Positions 1 through 9,260 of a DNA stretch of 64,000 bases are shown here, in pieces. The notes below the pieces were generated by a model, which had not been told where the DNA came from, ran no database searches, and was given only the letters and a program-made list of their open reading frames with translations. The position numbers and the translations under genes are program-made. Each line of letters starts with the position of its first letter. The first letter of the stretch is position 1. The stretch covers positions 1-64,000 of the forward strand of contig CAMFND010000156.1 in the NCBI GenBank assembly GCA_945965395.1. The letters run 5' to 3'. Source of the stretch: an uncultured Bacteroides sp. (GTDB taxonomy: Bacteria > Bacteroidota > Bacteroidia > Bacteroidales > Bacteroidaceae).

Positions 1-129
1 GCTCAGGAAATGGGACGTGAAATCAATACCACCGGCAGTAAGTCGAACCATGCCGAAATGCAGAACATCGTGGTGCAGATGAAAGACGAACTGGAACAGA
101 TTAAGGAACAAGTGTTGAACGTAATGTAA
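1..129 (+). CDS. YicC-family protein, C-terminal end only
   Basis: The window opens inside a reading frame whose last 42 codons end at a TAA at 127-129. The visible tail contains EMGREINTTGSKSN followed by a helical stretch ending EQIKEQVLNVM. This matches the conserved C-terminus of the YicC/YloC family, which is an endoribonuclease-type stress-associated protein. The stop lies 8 nt before the gmk start, and yicC-gmk adjacency is common in bacteria, which supports the call. The start and most of the protein lie outside the window. Confidence 0.8.
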   Translation, partial: AQEMGREINTTGSKSNHAEMQNIVVQMKDELEQIKEQVLNVM

Positions 130-137
130 AAAAGAAT

Positions 138-704
138 ATGGCAGGCAAACTTATTATTTTTTCAGCCCCCTCCGGCTCTGGTAAATCCACCATTATCAAT
201 TACTTGCTGACACAGAACCTGAATCTGGCCTTCTCCATCTCTGCCACCAGCCGCGCGCCCCGTGGCACAGAGCAGAACGGAGTGGAATACTTCTTCCTGA
301 CACCAGAAGAATTCAAGCAGCGTATCGCCAACGATGAGTTTCTGGAATACGAAGAGGTGTACAAGGACCGTTTCTATGGCACACTGAAAGCACAGGTAGA
401 AAAACAGCTGGCAGCCGGACAGAATGTAATTTTCGATGTCGACGTAGTAGGCGGATGCAATATCAAGAAATTCTACGGCGACCGCGCACTATCTGTATTT
501 ATCCAGCCGCCTTCACTCGAAGAGCTCCGCAAGCGACTGACCGGCCGTGGTACCGACGCACCCGAAGTTATCGAAAGCCGTCTGGCAAAAGCTACCTTCG
601 AGCTGAGCTATGCCGAAAAATTCGATGTAGTGATTGTCAATGACAATTTGGAAAAGGCTCAAGCAGAAGCCTTGAAGACCATTCGCGATTTTATTCAACA
701 ATAA
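138..704 (+). CDS. gmk: Guanylate kinase
   Basis: This 188-residue cytosolic enzyme phosphorylates GMP to GDP with ATP. The P-loop APSGSGKST lies at residues 10-18. The guanylate-kinase signature SRAPRGTEQNGVEYFF follows near residue 38 and forms the GMP-binding region. The length is normal for bacterial Gmk. The gene starts 8 nt after the yicC-like stop and is followed after 10 nt by a small membrane protein gene and then nadD, so all four are probably cotranscribed. The call is secure. Confidence 0.97.
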   Translation: MAGKLIIFSAPSGSGKSTIINYLLTQNLNLAFSISATSRAPRGTEQNGVEYFFLTPEEFKQRIANDEFLEYEEVYKDRFYGTLKAQVEKQLAAGQNVIFDVDVVGGCNIKKFYGDRALSVFIQPPSLEELRKRLTGRGTDAPEVIESRLAKATFELSYAEKFDVVIVNDNLEKAQAEALKTIRDFIQQ

Positions 705-714
705 ATTTGCTGAT

Positions 715-900
715 ATGCCTAAAGACCCAAAGAAAATCATGTTCATGATGACCATACTTTGTATCGTCATCGGGCTGGCAGCCATTGCCGTAGGGGTGGT
801 GGCCGTAGCAAAAGAAGAATACATCATTGCCGTAGCCATGCTGCTGGTAGCTGCCTGGCAGATACTCAACTACAAACAATGGAAGAAAAGCCTCAAATAA
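715..900 (+). CDS. Small two-helix membrane protein, unknown function
   Basis: This 61-residue protein has a short basic N-terminus and two hydrophobic segments at about residues 8-29 and 33-50, followed by a basic tail (KQWKKSLK). That pattern suggests a small inner-membrane hairpin protein. I do not recognise a named family. It sits 10 nt after gmk, and its last 22 nt overlap the nadD start (ATG at 879) in another frame, which suggests translational coupling. The tight placement inside an operon argues that it is a real gene rather than chance. Confidence 0.7.
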   Translation: MPKDPKKIMFMMTILCIVIGLAAIAVGVVAVAKEEYIIAVAMLLVAAWQILNYKQWKKSLK

Positions 901-1472
901 AAACCGGACTTTTCGGAGGTTCCTTCAACCCTATCCATACAGGCCATCTGGCACTTGCCAACTACCTGTGTGAATATGGGGGACTGGAGGAGGTATGGTT
1001 TTTAGTCACTCCTCAGAACCCGTTTAAACAGAACGAGACGTTGCTCGACGACCATCTGCGGCTGAAAATGGTAGAAGCTGCCGTGGCAGGATACCCCCAT
1101 TTCCGCGCATCCGACTTTGAGTTCCAGCTTCCACGTCCCTCATACACTATCCATACCCTTGATAAACTGGCCGAGTGTTATCCTGACCGGGAGTTTCACC
1201 TGATTATCGGTGCCGACAACTGGCAGGCTTTCGACCGCTGGCGGTCGCCCGAAGAAATCATCCGCCACCACCACATTCTGGTCTATCCGCGCCAGGGTTA
1301 TCCCTTGGAGGATACAGCCAGTCTGCCTCCTCATGTCAGAGTCGTACAAACTCCCCTTATCGAAATCAGTTCGACCTTTATCCGCAAAGGCATCCGGGAA
1401 GGAAAAGACCTGCGCTATTTCCTGCATCCGGAAGTATTCAGAATTATTCAGGAAAAAGGATTGTACCGGTAA
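879..1472 (+). CDS. nadD: Nicotinate-nucleotide adenylyltransferase
   Basis: This enzyme adenylylates nicotinate mononucleotide to deamido-NAD in NAD synthesis. The N-terminal nucleotidyltransferase motif [18 protein letters not shown] contains the HxGH signature, and the C-terminal [13 protein letters not shown] motif is typical of the family. The ATG at 879 gives 197 residues, the usual length. The frame stays open upstream to 759, but that extension lies inside the preceding small gene and lacks family similarity. The stop abuts the stop of the convergent metallophosphoesterase gene with no spacer. Confidence 0.94.
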   Translation: MEEKPQIKTGLFGGSFNPIHTGHLALANYLCEYGGLEEVWFLVTPQNPFKQNETLLDDHLRLKMVEAAVAGYPHFRASDFEFQLPRPSYTIHTLDKLAECYPDREFHLIIGADNWQAFDRWRSPEEIIRHHHILVYPRQGYPLEDTASLPPHVRVVQTPLIEISSTFIRKGIREGKDLRYFLHPEVFRIIQEKGLYR

Positions 1473-2312
1473 TCATTTCTTTTTGTGCAGCACCACCAGC
1501 ACCACCTCGCTCGGTGTAAACAAGCGCACATCCTTGCGGGAGGTGCCCAGTCCATTGGTAATAATAACCGGAATACCCGCACTGTTATACTTCAACCCCG
1601 TCAGGAAACGGTTGCCGTATTTGGAAAAATGTGCCGGCGTCCATCGGCGGAACAAACTGATTTGTCCCCCGTGCGTATGTCCGGCCAGTGCCAAATCGGT
1701 GTGCGCCACATTCACATCCTCCACATAATCGGGTGTATGCACCAACATCAGTACGAAATCTTCTTCCCGCAATGCCAAGGTAGGTGACACCCCGTTCTGT
1801 TTCAAGTCAAACGGGTTACGGATGCCGCACAGCAAAATGTATTCCTTTCCTCTCCACAAGGTATCCACTTCGTGCTCCAGTAAATGTACCCCAGTTTCCA
1901 GCATGGCCTTCCGTGCCAGCGAGTCAGCCTGCCCGCGTTCGTGATTTCCCATCACGGCATACGTTCCACAGGGTGTTTCCACCGTCTTCAGCGCCTGAAA
2001 GAGTTGCGTCACATCTCCTCCGTTGCGTCCTCGGTAGTCACCTCCCAGGAGCAACACATCCGCATCCAGCGAACGAAGTGCCTGGCACATACCCGGTAAA
2101 CGACGGGCGGTAAACCGACTCTCGTAATGAAAATCGGAAGCAAAAGCCACACGAAAACCATCGAAAGAATCGGGCAACTGGGCACTGTAGAAATCATAGC
2201 GCTTTACACGCCCCACGCCTTTATATTTGGAAAAAGAAGCCGTAGCACAAGAAGAAAGCAGGACACACAGCACCACCAGGTAACCTGCCAGCAAGTTCAA
2301 TCGTTTCATCAT
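1473..2312 (-). CDS. Calcineurin-like metallophosphoesterase lipoprotein
   Basis: This is a predicted binuclear-metal phosphoesterase (YkuE/YaeI-like). The visible motifs are ASDFHYES (first metal ligands), LGGDYRGRNGGD, MGNHERG and LAGHTHGGQ, which are the full GD/GNHE/GHTHGG set. The N-terminus MMKRLNLLAGYLVVLCVLLSSCA is a signal peptide with lipobox LSSC, so the protein is probably membrane-anchored outside the cytoplasm. The frame extends to 2345, but the ATG at 2312 (or 2309) places the lipobox correctly. Substrate is unknown; relatives act on UDP-diacylglucosamine or other phosphoesters. It converges with nadD with zero intergenic bases. Confidence 0.85.
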   Translation of the reverse strand: MMKRLNLLAGYLVVLCVLLSSCATASFSKYKGVGRVKRYDFYSAQLPDSFDGFRVAFASDFHYESRFTARRLPGMCQALRSLDADVLLLGGDYRGRNGGDVTQLFQALKTVETPCGTYAVMGNHERGQADSLARKAMLETGVHLLEHEVDTLWRGKEYILLCGIRNPFDLKQNGVSPTLALREEDFVLMLVHTPDYVEDVNVAHTDLALAGHTHGGQISLFRRWTPAHFSKYGNRFLTGLKYNSAGIPVIITNGLGTSRKDVRLFTPSEVVLVVLHKKK

Positions 2313-2400
2313 TTTAAAATACATATAACTATCCGGTCGTGACAAAGGTCGTAAAAAAATGCCTAACTTTGCCGGACGAAAAACTAAAAATCAATCCACA

Positions 2401-3291
2401 ATGACAAACGTCAAAACCAATTCCATAAAAGCCTGGCTGTTGGCTGCCCGCCCCAAGACACTGACCGGTGCTGCCATACCCGTCATGCTGGGCTGTGCGC
2501 TGGCCTTTATTTACGGTCACTTTCAATTAACGCCTGCCCTGCTTTGCTTTCTGTTTGCGTTTCTGATGCAAATTGACGCCAACTTCATCAACGACTTGTT
2601 TGATTTTCTGAAAGGCAGCGACCGCGAAGACCGGCTGGGACCGGAACGCGCCTGTGCACAAGGATGGATCAGCGCCAAGGCCATGAAAGCCGGAATTGCC
2701 TGTACCACCCTGTTAGCAGGAATCACCGGACTTTGCCTGCTTTACTACGGAGGACTGGAAATGATTCCAGTTGGTATTGCCTGTATTATCTTTGCCTTCC
2801 TCTACACCGCCGGACCATATCCGCTGGCTTATCACGGATGGGGTGACTTGCTGGTACTTGTCTTCTTTGGCTTCGTACCCGTGGGATGTACCTACTATGT
2901 CATGGCACACGACTGGAACATGTCTGTCACCATGGCTTCACTGGCCTGCGGCCTCATCATCGACACCCTGCTGATGATTAATAACTTCCGCGACCGTGAA
3001 CAGGATGCTATCAGCGGCAAGAAAACCATTGTGGTACGCTTGGGTGCCAAAGCCGGACTGATTCTTTACTTTCTGTTAGGACTAGCGGCCTGCTGGTGCT
3101 GCTTCTACTTCCTGGAAATCGGGAAAATCTATGCCGTACTGCTACCCCAGCTGTACCTGATTCCACACATTCTGACCACCCAGCACATGGCCCGTATCTA
3201 CCGCGGAAAAGCCCTGAACGGAATCTTGGGAGAAACCTCCCGCAACATGCTTATTTTTGGATTATTACTCACCCTTGGCTTAATACTTTAA
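2401..3291 (+). CDS. menA: 1,4-dihydroxy-2-naphthoate polyprenyltransferase
   Basis: This integral membrane UbiA-family prenyltransferase attaches a polyprenyl chain to 1,4-dihydroxy-2-naphthoate in menaquinone synthesis. The N-terminus KAWLLAARPKTLTGAAIPV is the MenA signature. The first Asp-rich motif appears as NFINDLFDFLKGSDREDRLGP, and the second region as NNFRDREQDAISGKKT. Several hydrophobic helices follow. The ATG at 2401 is preferred to the in-frame ATG at 2359 because the family begins near it. A TAACTTTG sequence at 2364-2371 could be its -7 promoter element. The next gene begins 1 nt after the stop. Confidence 0.93.
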   Translation: MTNVKTNSIKAWLLAARPKTLTGAAIPVMLGCALAFIYGHFQLTPALLCFLFAFLMQIDANFINDLFDFLKGSDREDRLGPERACAQGWISAKAMKAGIACTTLLAGITGLCLLYYGGLEMIPVGIACIIFAFLYTAGPYPLAYHGWGDLLVLVFFGFVPVGCTYYVMAHDWNMSVTMASLACGLIIDTLLMINNFRDREQDAISGKKTIVVRLGAKAGLILYFLLGLAACWCCFYFLEIGKIYAVLLPQLYLIPHILTTQHMARIYRGKALNGILGETSRNMLIFGLLLTLGLIL

Positions 3292-3292
3292 T

Positions 3293-3775
3293 ATGATTCG
3301 AAAGGTACGCAAAGAAGATACACCGGCCATCACTGCCATCTATAATCATTACATCGCCCACACTACCATCACCTTTGAACTGGAACCGGTGAGCGAAGAG
3401 GAAATGTGGACACGTATCCAGCACATCAGTGAGAAATATCCGTATTTCGTATATGAGACGGAAGGGCAGATTGCCGGCTACTGCTACGTGCACGGATGGA
3501 AAGAAAAGGCTGCTTACAACCAAAGCGCAGAGACCACCATCTACCTAGCTCCTTCGCATACCGGAAAAGGTATCGGAAAAGAACTGATGCTGTATCTAAT
3601 AGAAGAATGCCGCCGCTACGGACTGCATGCCCTGATAGCCTGCATCACCGAAGGTAACGAAGCCAGCTACGCCCTGCACGAAAAGTTAGGGTTTGAAAAG
3701 GTATCTTATTTTCGGGAAGTAGGCCGTAAATTCGGGAAGTGGTTAGGAATTGTAGATTATGAACTGATTCTATAA
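3293..3775 (+). CDS. GNAT-family N-acetyltransferase (phosphinothricin acetyltransferase-like)
   Basis: This 160-residue acetyl-CoA-dependent acetyltransferase begins MIRKVRKEDTPAITAIYNHY, the typical start of the Pat/YncA branch. The acetyl-CoA loop is visible as SHTGKGIGKELM near residues 93-104. The C-terminal region has EASYALHEKLGFEKVSYFREVGRKFG. The physiological substrate is not known; relatives acetylate amino-acid analogues. It follows menA almost without gap and is probably cotranscribed. A strong hairpin follows at 3801-3835. Confidence 0.85.
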   Translation: MIRKVRKEDTPAITAIYNHYIAHTTITFELEPVSEEEMWTRIQHISEKYPYFVYETEGQIAGYCYVHGWKEKAAYNQSAETTIYLAPSHTGKGIGKELMLYLIEECRRYGLHALIACITEGNEASYALHEKLGFEKVSYFREVGRKFGKWLGIVDYELIL

Positions 3776-3800
3776 GAGAGTATAGTATTATAAAAACAAG

Positions 3801-3844
3801 CAGGGCGATACCTTTATTTCTCAGGTACCGCCCTGTCTGTTTTT
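3801..3844. terminator. Bidirectional intrinsic terminator
   Basis: An inverted repeat has arms CAGGGCGATACCT at 3801-3813 and AGGTACCGCCCTG at 3823-3835, with one mismatch, followed by a T-rich run to 3844. It lies between the convergent GNAT and GH35 genes and can serve both. Confidence 0.85.
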
Positions 3845-3848
3845 CGCT

Positions 3849-6185
3849 TTACCATTGCAAAGTAGTCACATATTGCGGAACAACCTGCACTGAATCAACC
3901 CGAACTACCGAACCTTTGGAAAAATCAGGAACAGCTTCTCCCGGCAAATCAGACAGGAAAGGTGCATTTTTCCGCAACGGACGAATGTAAAAACTCAGTT
4001 CCTCATCAGTCAGCTCCTGCTGGAAACGTTTCAGACTAATCTGCCAAGGGGCTCCATAATAAAAGTGATCCAACACCAGCTCACCCTTCAAGAAAGCCAT
4101 GGCCATGTCGCCTGTATAATCCAGCCGCAAGAAATAGTCATTTACCTGAGGATATTCCTTTCCGGAAAAACGGACTGCCAGCCGACGGCTTCCAACCTTA
4201 CGGAAGGTATATCCGGGCTGTACGGAAGGAACTTCTTTCATCTGTTCCTTAAAACCTTTTGCCGAAGGATATTCTACATAACGGAACACCGGATCTCCCA
4301 TATTCAGCAACCGTACTCTTCCTGCTTCCGGCAGCACCATGGAAGAAGTTATCAACAACTTACCGTTGATTTTACAAGCATTCAAAGCCTGTTCGCGGGT
4401 CAACGTGGTTACTTTAAACCGTTTTCCACCAGATGTCTTCACCGTAAACGTACTTTTTAAGCCTGCTTCCGGAGTATAACAATGTTTTCCGGCTACCGTA
4501 GTCTTGTCAAACACAAATTCCGGTTGAATACCTTCCGGCACAAAGAAAAAGTAATGGTCTGTCCCCTTGTCATCCAGTTTCAGCAATAACTGGGCGGTGG
4601 CATACTTCAATAAGGCATCCTCCATCTGAAAATTAAACGGCAGAATCAGGCTCTCATCTTTCGGCAGAGTAAACGTACCTTGCGAAGGAATACGAAGTGT
4701 TTCATCCGCAAACTTCAGCCGTAAGCACAAATCTTTCTGGTCTACCCGAGCTGTATCGTGGTCTTGAAAGTTTACCATAAATACGAAACCCGATTTTCCT
4801 TTTACCCGTGCCGCATATCGCAACGTTTCCCGATTATCTGGAGTCATTTGTTCATATCCTTTCGGAAGCACCGTTTCCATCGGTGCCAGGTGACTGGAGA
4901 AATCGTTCAGGAACAGATGCAACAGGCGCAACGCACGATAAGAGCCATGTTCCAAACCAAATTCTCCCAAGGGAGCCTGAAAATCATACGATATCTTGGG
5001 CATTCCCATCGGTTCATCGCTGAAAAAGGCCGTAGGTCCCATTTTCGGAGTAGAACCTCCATGATACATATAATACCCGATGCCATTGGCACCGCTCCCC
5101 AGCGTACGCACCATCAACGCCTCTGCGGCCTTAGCCGTGACAATAGGGCGGCGGGTATAAATCATCTGAATGCCGACTCCCATTTCTGCACAGAAGGAAG
5201 GATATTTCTCGGTGTCATAACGCACCGGTGCATAATCGGGATTCTTCTGAATATCCTTGAACATGCAAAAAGGAGACATACCCGGTTTGGCCCAGAAAGG
5301 ATACGTATAGGCAGCCGTCACAGGAATGGCCTCCTCTCCGATTACAGCTGCATTACCCCATCCGGTAGCTGTGTACAAAGGTGTCTGAATTCCGGCCTCT
5401 TCGGCCATCTTTTTCAGCGTTTTCATGTGCAGGTTACCTAAATCAGTCGTCGTGATTTTCTTGTCCTGTACACTCACTCCTATCATCGTAATATTGGCAT
5501 CATAAGTGGCCGACGTCATGTCCTTCGGTTCGCCCGGATATGTAATTCCCCAAGGAGCCGCCGAATGCTGGTGTTCATTTTCTATCTGCGTGCCGATAAT
5601 CATTCCACCGTCTTTATAATACAATCCTTCCAACTGTCGGCCAATCTCTTCATAAAGCCGTTTCACATACTTCAGGTAGTTCGCATCGTTCGAACGAATT
5701 TCCAAGGGCTTGGCAAACAACCAGTCGGGAAGTCCTCCGTTTCGTATTTCCCCATGACAGAAAGGGCCAATTCGTACCACCGCCCACATATTATGTTTCT
5801 GACACAATGACAAAAATTTACGAAGATTCTGGTTCCCTTCCCAATTAAATACGCCTTCCTTTTCTTCGTGGATACTCCAGAATACATACGTAGGAATCAC
5901 CGTTACTCCTCCTGCCTTCATTTTCAGGATTTCTTCTTCCCACTGGCATTCCGGATAACGGCTATAATGGAACTCTCCCATTACTGGAATAACCGGCTTT
6001 CCCCCTACCGACATATAATAGCTGTTTACCTCAATACGCTCACCGGAAGGATTACTTCCTCCCAGCTTCAGGTGCCCACTATAAATTGTCTTTTCCTTGA
6101 CAGGCATATCCAGTTCATACACCTGCTGTGCCATAGCCAGCACTCCCGTCATCATACATATAATTGTTCCCGTAAATCGATTCAT
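3849..6185 (-). CDS. GH35 beta-galactosidase, secreted
   Basis: This 778-residue exo-beta-galactosidase of glycoside hydrolase family 35 has a Sec signal peptide (residues 1-19, GVLAMA-QQ). The catalytic barrel begins with GKPVIPVMGEFHYSRYP and continues with WSIHEEKEGVFNWEG. The acid/base is in IENEH (E204), replacing the more usual IENEY. FCAEMG further on is a candidate nucleophile region. Beta-sandwich domains follow. It is not in a Sus-type locus here, so its natural glycan (galactan, host N- or O-glycan, other beta-galactoside) is open. A 22-bp-period palindrome array lies upstream at 6351-6460. Confidence 0.9.
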   Translation of the reverse strand: MNRFTGTIICMMTGVLAMAQQVYELDMPVKEKTIYSGHLKLGGSNPSGERIEVNSYYMSVGGKPVIPVMGEFHYSRYPECQWEEEILKMKAGGVTVIPTYVFWSIHEEKEGVFNWEGNQNLRKFLSLCQKHNMWAVVRIGPFCHGEIRNGGLPDWLFAKPLEIRSNDANYLKYVKRLYEEIGRQLEGLYYKDGGMIIGTQIENEHQHSAAPWGITYPGEPKDMTSATYDANITMIGVSVQDKKITTTDLGNLHMKTLKKMAEEAGIQTPLYTATGWGNAAVIGEEAIPVTAAYTYPFWAKPGMSPFCMFKDIQKNPDYAPVRYDTEKYPSFCAEMGVGIQMIYTRRPIVTAKAAEALMVRTLGSGANGIGYYMYHGGSTPKMGPTAFFSDEPMGMPKISYDFQAPLGEFGLEHGSYRALRLLHLFLNDFSSHLAPMETVLPKGYEQMTPDNRETLRYAARVKGKSGFVFMVNFQDHDTARVDQKDLCLRLKFADETLRIPSQGTFTLPKDESLILPFNFQMEDALLKYATAQLLLKLDDKGTDHYFFFVPEGIQPEFVFDKTTVAGKHCYTPEAGLKSTFTVKTSGGKRFKVTTLTREQALNACKINGKLLITSSMVLPEAGRVRLLNMGDPVFRYVEYPSAKGFKEQMKEVPSVQPGYTFRKVGSRRLAVRFSGKEYPQVNDYFLRLDYTGDMAMAFLKGELVLDHFYYGAPWQISLKRFQQELTDEELSFYIRPLRKNAPFLSDLPGEAVPDFSKGSVVRVDSVQVVPQYVTTLQW

Positions 6186-6350
6186 TGTTTTTCCTAGTTA
6201 AAGTAAAAAATGAGATACAACATCTCCAATTCAAAAGTACCGCCTCAAAATACACGAAAAAATGGAATCTTTTACGGAATACATGTAATTTTTTGCGACC
6301 TTACTATCCCGTTTCAACAAGATACACGAAAAGTTTTTATATCCTTCCCC

Positions 6351-6460
6351 AAACGCAAGTACATTTCAAACGGAACGTAAGTTCATTTTACCTGAAACAC
6401 AAATACGTTTAAGTACAAACGTAAAGGCGTTGACCTCCAAACGTACTTGCGTTTTTCCGG
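6351..6460. repeat. Array A: five 22-bp imperfect palindromic units
   Basis: Five consecutive 22-bp units begin at 6351, 6373, 6395, 6417 and 6439, giving an exact period. Each contains a degenerate palindrome of form AAACG-N6-CGTTT, followed by a 6-nt spacer. The first unit core (6351-6366) and the last (6439-6454) are inverted copies of each other at 15 of 16 positions, so the whole array can fold on itself. It lies in the 307-nt gap between the GH35 start and the recG stop; I see nothing else in that gap. It is not a CRISPR, since there are no unique spacers. Confidence 0.8.
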
Positions 6461-6492
6461 TCACGTCCGGATAAATCATATAATATTAACAA

Positions 6493-8592
6493 TCAAGAGA
6501 TTACAGACCAGTTCACATTTTTCTTACGAAGCTCTTTCAACTGCTGCCAGATAATCTGATTTTCCGGTTTCACACCTTCGGGGTCATCATCCAGCAGGCG
6601 TTCAGCTATTTCACGGACATACTGCAACAACTGGCCGTCTTTGGCGATGTCCGCAATTTTCAAATCGAAGGCTACCCCGCTCTGCTGAGTACCTTCCAAA
6701 TCACCGGGACCACGTAGTTTCAGGTCGGCTTCGGCAATTTCAAAACCATCATTGGTCTGTACCATGATTTCAATGCGCTTGCGGGTTTCTTCCGTCAACT
6801 TATATCCGGTCACTAAAATACAATAGGACTGGTCGGCACCACGACCTACTCGCCCACGCAACTGGTGGAGTTGGGAAAGTCCGAAGCGTTCGGCATTCTC
6901 AATAGCCATCACCGAGGCATTGGGTACATTCACACCGACTTCTATCACGGCAGTAGCCACCATAATCTGGGTTTCGTTGGCCAAGAAACGCTGCATTTCT
7001 TCTTCTTTCTCGGCCGGTTTCATCTTGCCATGCACCTTGCTGACCTTATACTCAGGAAACTCCTCGCAGATGTGCATGTACCCCTCTTCCAGATTCTTGA
7101 TGTCCATCTTTTCGCTCTCCTGTATCAACGGATACACGATGTATACCTGACGACCTTCCTGAATCTGTTTCCGCATGAACTCGTACATGCTTTTCCGGCG
7201 GTTGTCAAACTGATGAATGGTCTGAATAGGCTTTCTGCCGGGAGGCAACTCATCAATGACCGATACATCCAAATCGCCATACAAAGTCATGGCCAGCGTA
7301 CGGGGAATCGGAGTGGCTGTCATAACCAGTACATGAGGAGGACGGGTATTCTTAGCCCACAACTTGGCCCGCTGAGCTACTCCAAAACGGTGTTGTTCAT
7401 CAATCACCACCAGTCCCAAAGAAGAGAAGTTGACGGTATCTTCAATCACGGCATGCGTACCAATCAAGATATGCACATCCCCTGTTAATAAGTCGCGGAG
7501 AATTGCTTCACGGCGTTTGCCTTTCACGTTGCCAGTCAACAGTTCCACCCGTACAGACATCCCATTCAGAAAGCGACGGATGGTTTCATAATGCTGTGTG
7601 GCAAGAATTTCCGTCGGAGCCATCATACAGGCCTGGAATCCGTTATCTAAGGCTATCAGCATGGTCATCAGGGCTACTAATGTTTTTCCACTACCCACAT
7701 CGCCCTGCAACAGACGGTTCATCTGTCGTCCGCTACCCATGTCGCGACGCATTTCCTTGATTACACGTTTCTGTGCCCCTGTCAACTGGAAAGGCAGGTG
7801 ATGTGCATAAAAGGTATTGAAAATTTCACCCACCCGTTCGAATACCAGTCCACGAAATTTATTGCGACGTTCTTTGGTATAACGGAGAATATTAAGCTGT
7901 ACGTAAAACAGTTCCTCAAATTTCAAGCGATACTGTGCCTTACGAAGAAGTTCCGGATTCTGCGGGAAATGAATATTATACAACGCATCGGTCAGGGGCA
8001 TCAGCTGATGTGCCGCAATTAAAGAGGGACTTAGCGTTTCCTCAAAACTCTCCTTCTGCAAGGCCTGAAAAAGATTTTTCATCAGCTTTTCCAGCGCATG
8101 AGAATTCAGGCTGGTACGCTTCATCTTTTCCGTAGTGTTGTAATAAGGCTGAAGCCCCATGGTAGAAAGAGTCAGTTCCTGTGCCGGGTCAATATCGGGA
8201 TGCGCCACGTTGATACGCCCGTTGAAAACCGTGGGCTTACCAAACACAATGTATTCTTCGTTGGCCTTATATTTTCCGGTGATATACTTCAATCCTTGGA
8301 ACCACACTAAGTCCACCACTCCCGTACCATCGGAGAAATGTCCTACCAATCGACGCTGACGGCCTTCTCCGAATATCTCAAAACTCAGAATCCGTCCGCG
8401 CAACTGGATGTAAGGCATGTTGCCGTCTATCTCATGGATGTAATACAGACGACTGCGGTCCACATACTTGTATGGGAAATAATACAACAGGTCGCGTAAG
8501 GAATAGATGTTCAATTCCTTATTCAGTATGGCCGCCCGCTGCGGCCCTACCCCTGGCAAATATTTCACATCGCGTGTGGATAAGTCAAACAT
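6493..8592 (-). CDS. recG: ATP-dependent DNA helicase RecG
   Basis: This 699-residue helicase reverses stalled replication forks and processes branched DNA. The N-terminal wedge (OB) domain precedes Walker A GDVGSGKT at 297-304 and a DEQH box at 398-401. Motif III is MTATPIPRTL, and the C-terminal helicase lobe contains QLRGRVGRGADQS. Length and domain order are normal. Its ATG overlaps the ispD stop by one base (TAATG), showing tight translational coupling in a DJ-1-ispD-recG operon. Confidence 0.97.
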   Translation of the reverse strand: MFDLSTRDVKYLPGVGPQRAAILNKELNIYSLRDLLYYFPYKYVDRSRLYYIHEIDGNMPYIQLRGRILSFEIFGEGRQRRLVGHFSDGTGVVDLVWFQGLKYITGKYKANEEYIVFGKPTVFNGRINVAHPDIDPAQELTLSTMGLQPYYNTTEKMKRTSLNSHALEKLMKNLFQALQKESFEETLSPSLIAAHQLMPLTDALYNIHFPQNPELLRKAQYRLKFEELFYVQLNILRYTKERRNKFRGLVFERVGEIFNTFYAHHLPFQLTGAQKRVIKEMRRDMGSGRQMNRLLQGDVGSGKTLVALMTMLIALDNGFQACMMAPTEILATQHYETIRRFLNGMSVRVELLTGNVKGKRREAILRDLLTGDVHILIGTHAVIEDTVNFSSLGLVVIDEQHRFGVAQRAKLWAKNTRPPHVLVMTATPIPRTLAMTLYGDLDVSVIDELPPGRKPIQTIHQFDNRRKSMYEFMRKQIQEGRQVYIVYPLIQESEKMDIKNLEEGYMHICEEFPEYKVSKVHGKMKPAEKEEEMQRFLANETQIMVATAVIEVGVNVPNASVMAIENAERFGLSQLHQLRGRVGRGADQSYCILVTGYKLTEETRKRIEIMVQTNDGFEIAEADLKLRGPGDLEGTQQSGVAFDLKIADIAKDGQLLQYVREIAERLLDDDPEGVKPENQIIWQQLKELRKKNVNWSVIS

Positions 8593-9260
8593 TAGTCATC
8601 GATAAGAGATTCTGCTACTTTCAAGTCAAAAGGCGTGGTGAGTTTGATGTTCTCCCGATTGCCGGAAACCAGATGTACCGGCTGTCCCAATGCTTCCACC
8701 ACCGAAGCATCGTCGGTAAAGAAGGGCTTATAATCCTGCGCATAGGCCCGTTTCAATAATTCCACAGTGAAGACTTGAGGAGTCTGCACCAGCTTGTAGT
8801 CATTGCGTGATACAGTCTCACTTCCTCCTTCAGGCAACAAATGACGGACTGTTTCCACCACATCTGTTACCGGAACTACAGCCTGCAAAGTGGCTGCCTG
8901 CGCATAACAATTCGCAATGACTTCGGCAGAGACGAAAGGACGTACCCCATCGTGCACACCGACCACACCGTCTTCTTCCACCAGTGCCAGTCCGTTCTTC
9001 ACGGAATGGAAACGGGTTTCTCCACCTGCCGCAATACGGTGAGGCAACGCAAAGCCATATTCAGCACAAAGGTGCTCCCAGTAGGAACGCTGTTCCACCG
9101 GAAGCACCACAATCAGTTCAATATTCGGGTCACAGGCATGAAAAGTCTCCAGCGTACGCATCAATACCGGCTTTCCTTTGACTGGAATGAATTGTTTGGG
9201 AATCTCTCCCCCCATACGCAGGCCTTTTCCTCCCGCTACCACTATCACATATTTCTTCAT
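8592..9260 (-). CDS. ispD: 2-C-methyl-D-erythritol 4-phosphate cytidylyltransferase
   Basis: This enzyme of the non-mevalonate isoprenoid pathway makes CDP-methylerythritol. The N-terminal nucleotidyltransferase motif [18 protein letters not shown] matches the IspD GxGxRMG...PKQF signature. Downstream [12 protein letters not shown] carries the conserved HDGVRP motif, and [12 protein letters not shown] is also typical. The 222-residue length is normal. Both ends overlap neighbours by one base: the start with the DJ-1 stop and the stop with the recG start. Confidence 0.95.
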   Translation of the reverse strand: MKKYVIVVAGGKGLRMGGEIPKQFIPVKGKPVLMRTLETFHACDPNIELIVVLPVEQRSYWEHLCAEYGFALPHRIAAGGETRFHSVKNGLALVEEDGVVGVHDGVRPFVSAEVIANCYAQAATLQAVVPVTDVVETVRHLLPEGGSETVSRNDYKLVQTPQVFTVELLKRAYAQDYKPFFTDDASVVEALGQPVHLVSGNRENIKLTTPFDLKVAESLIDD

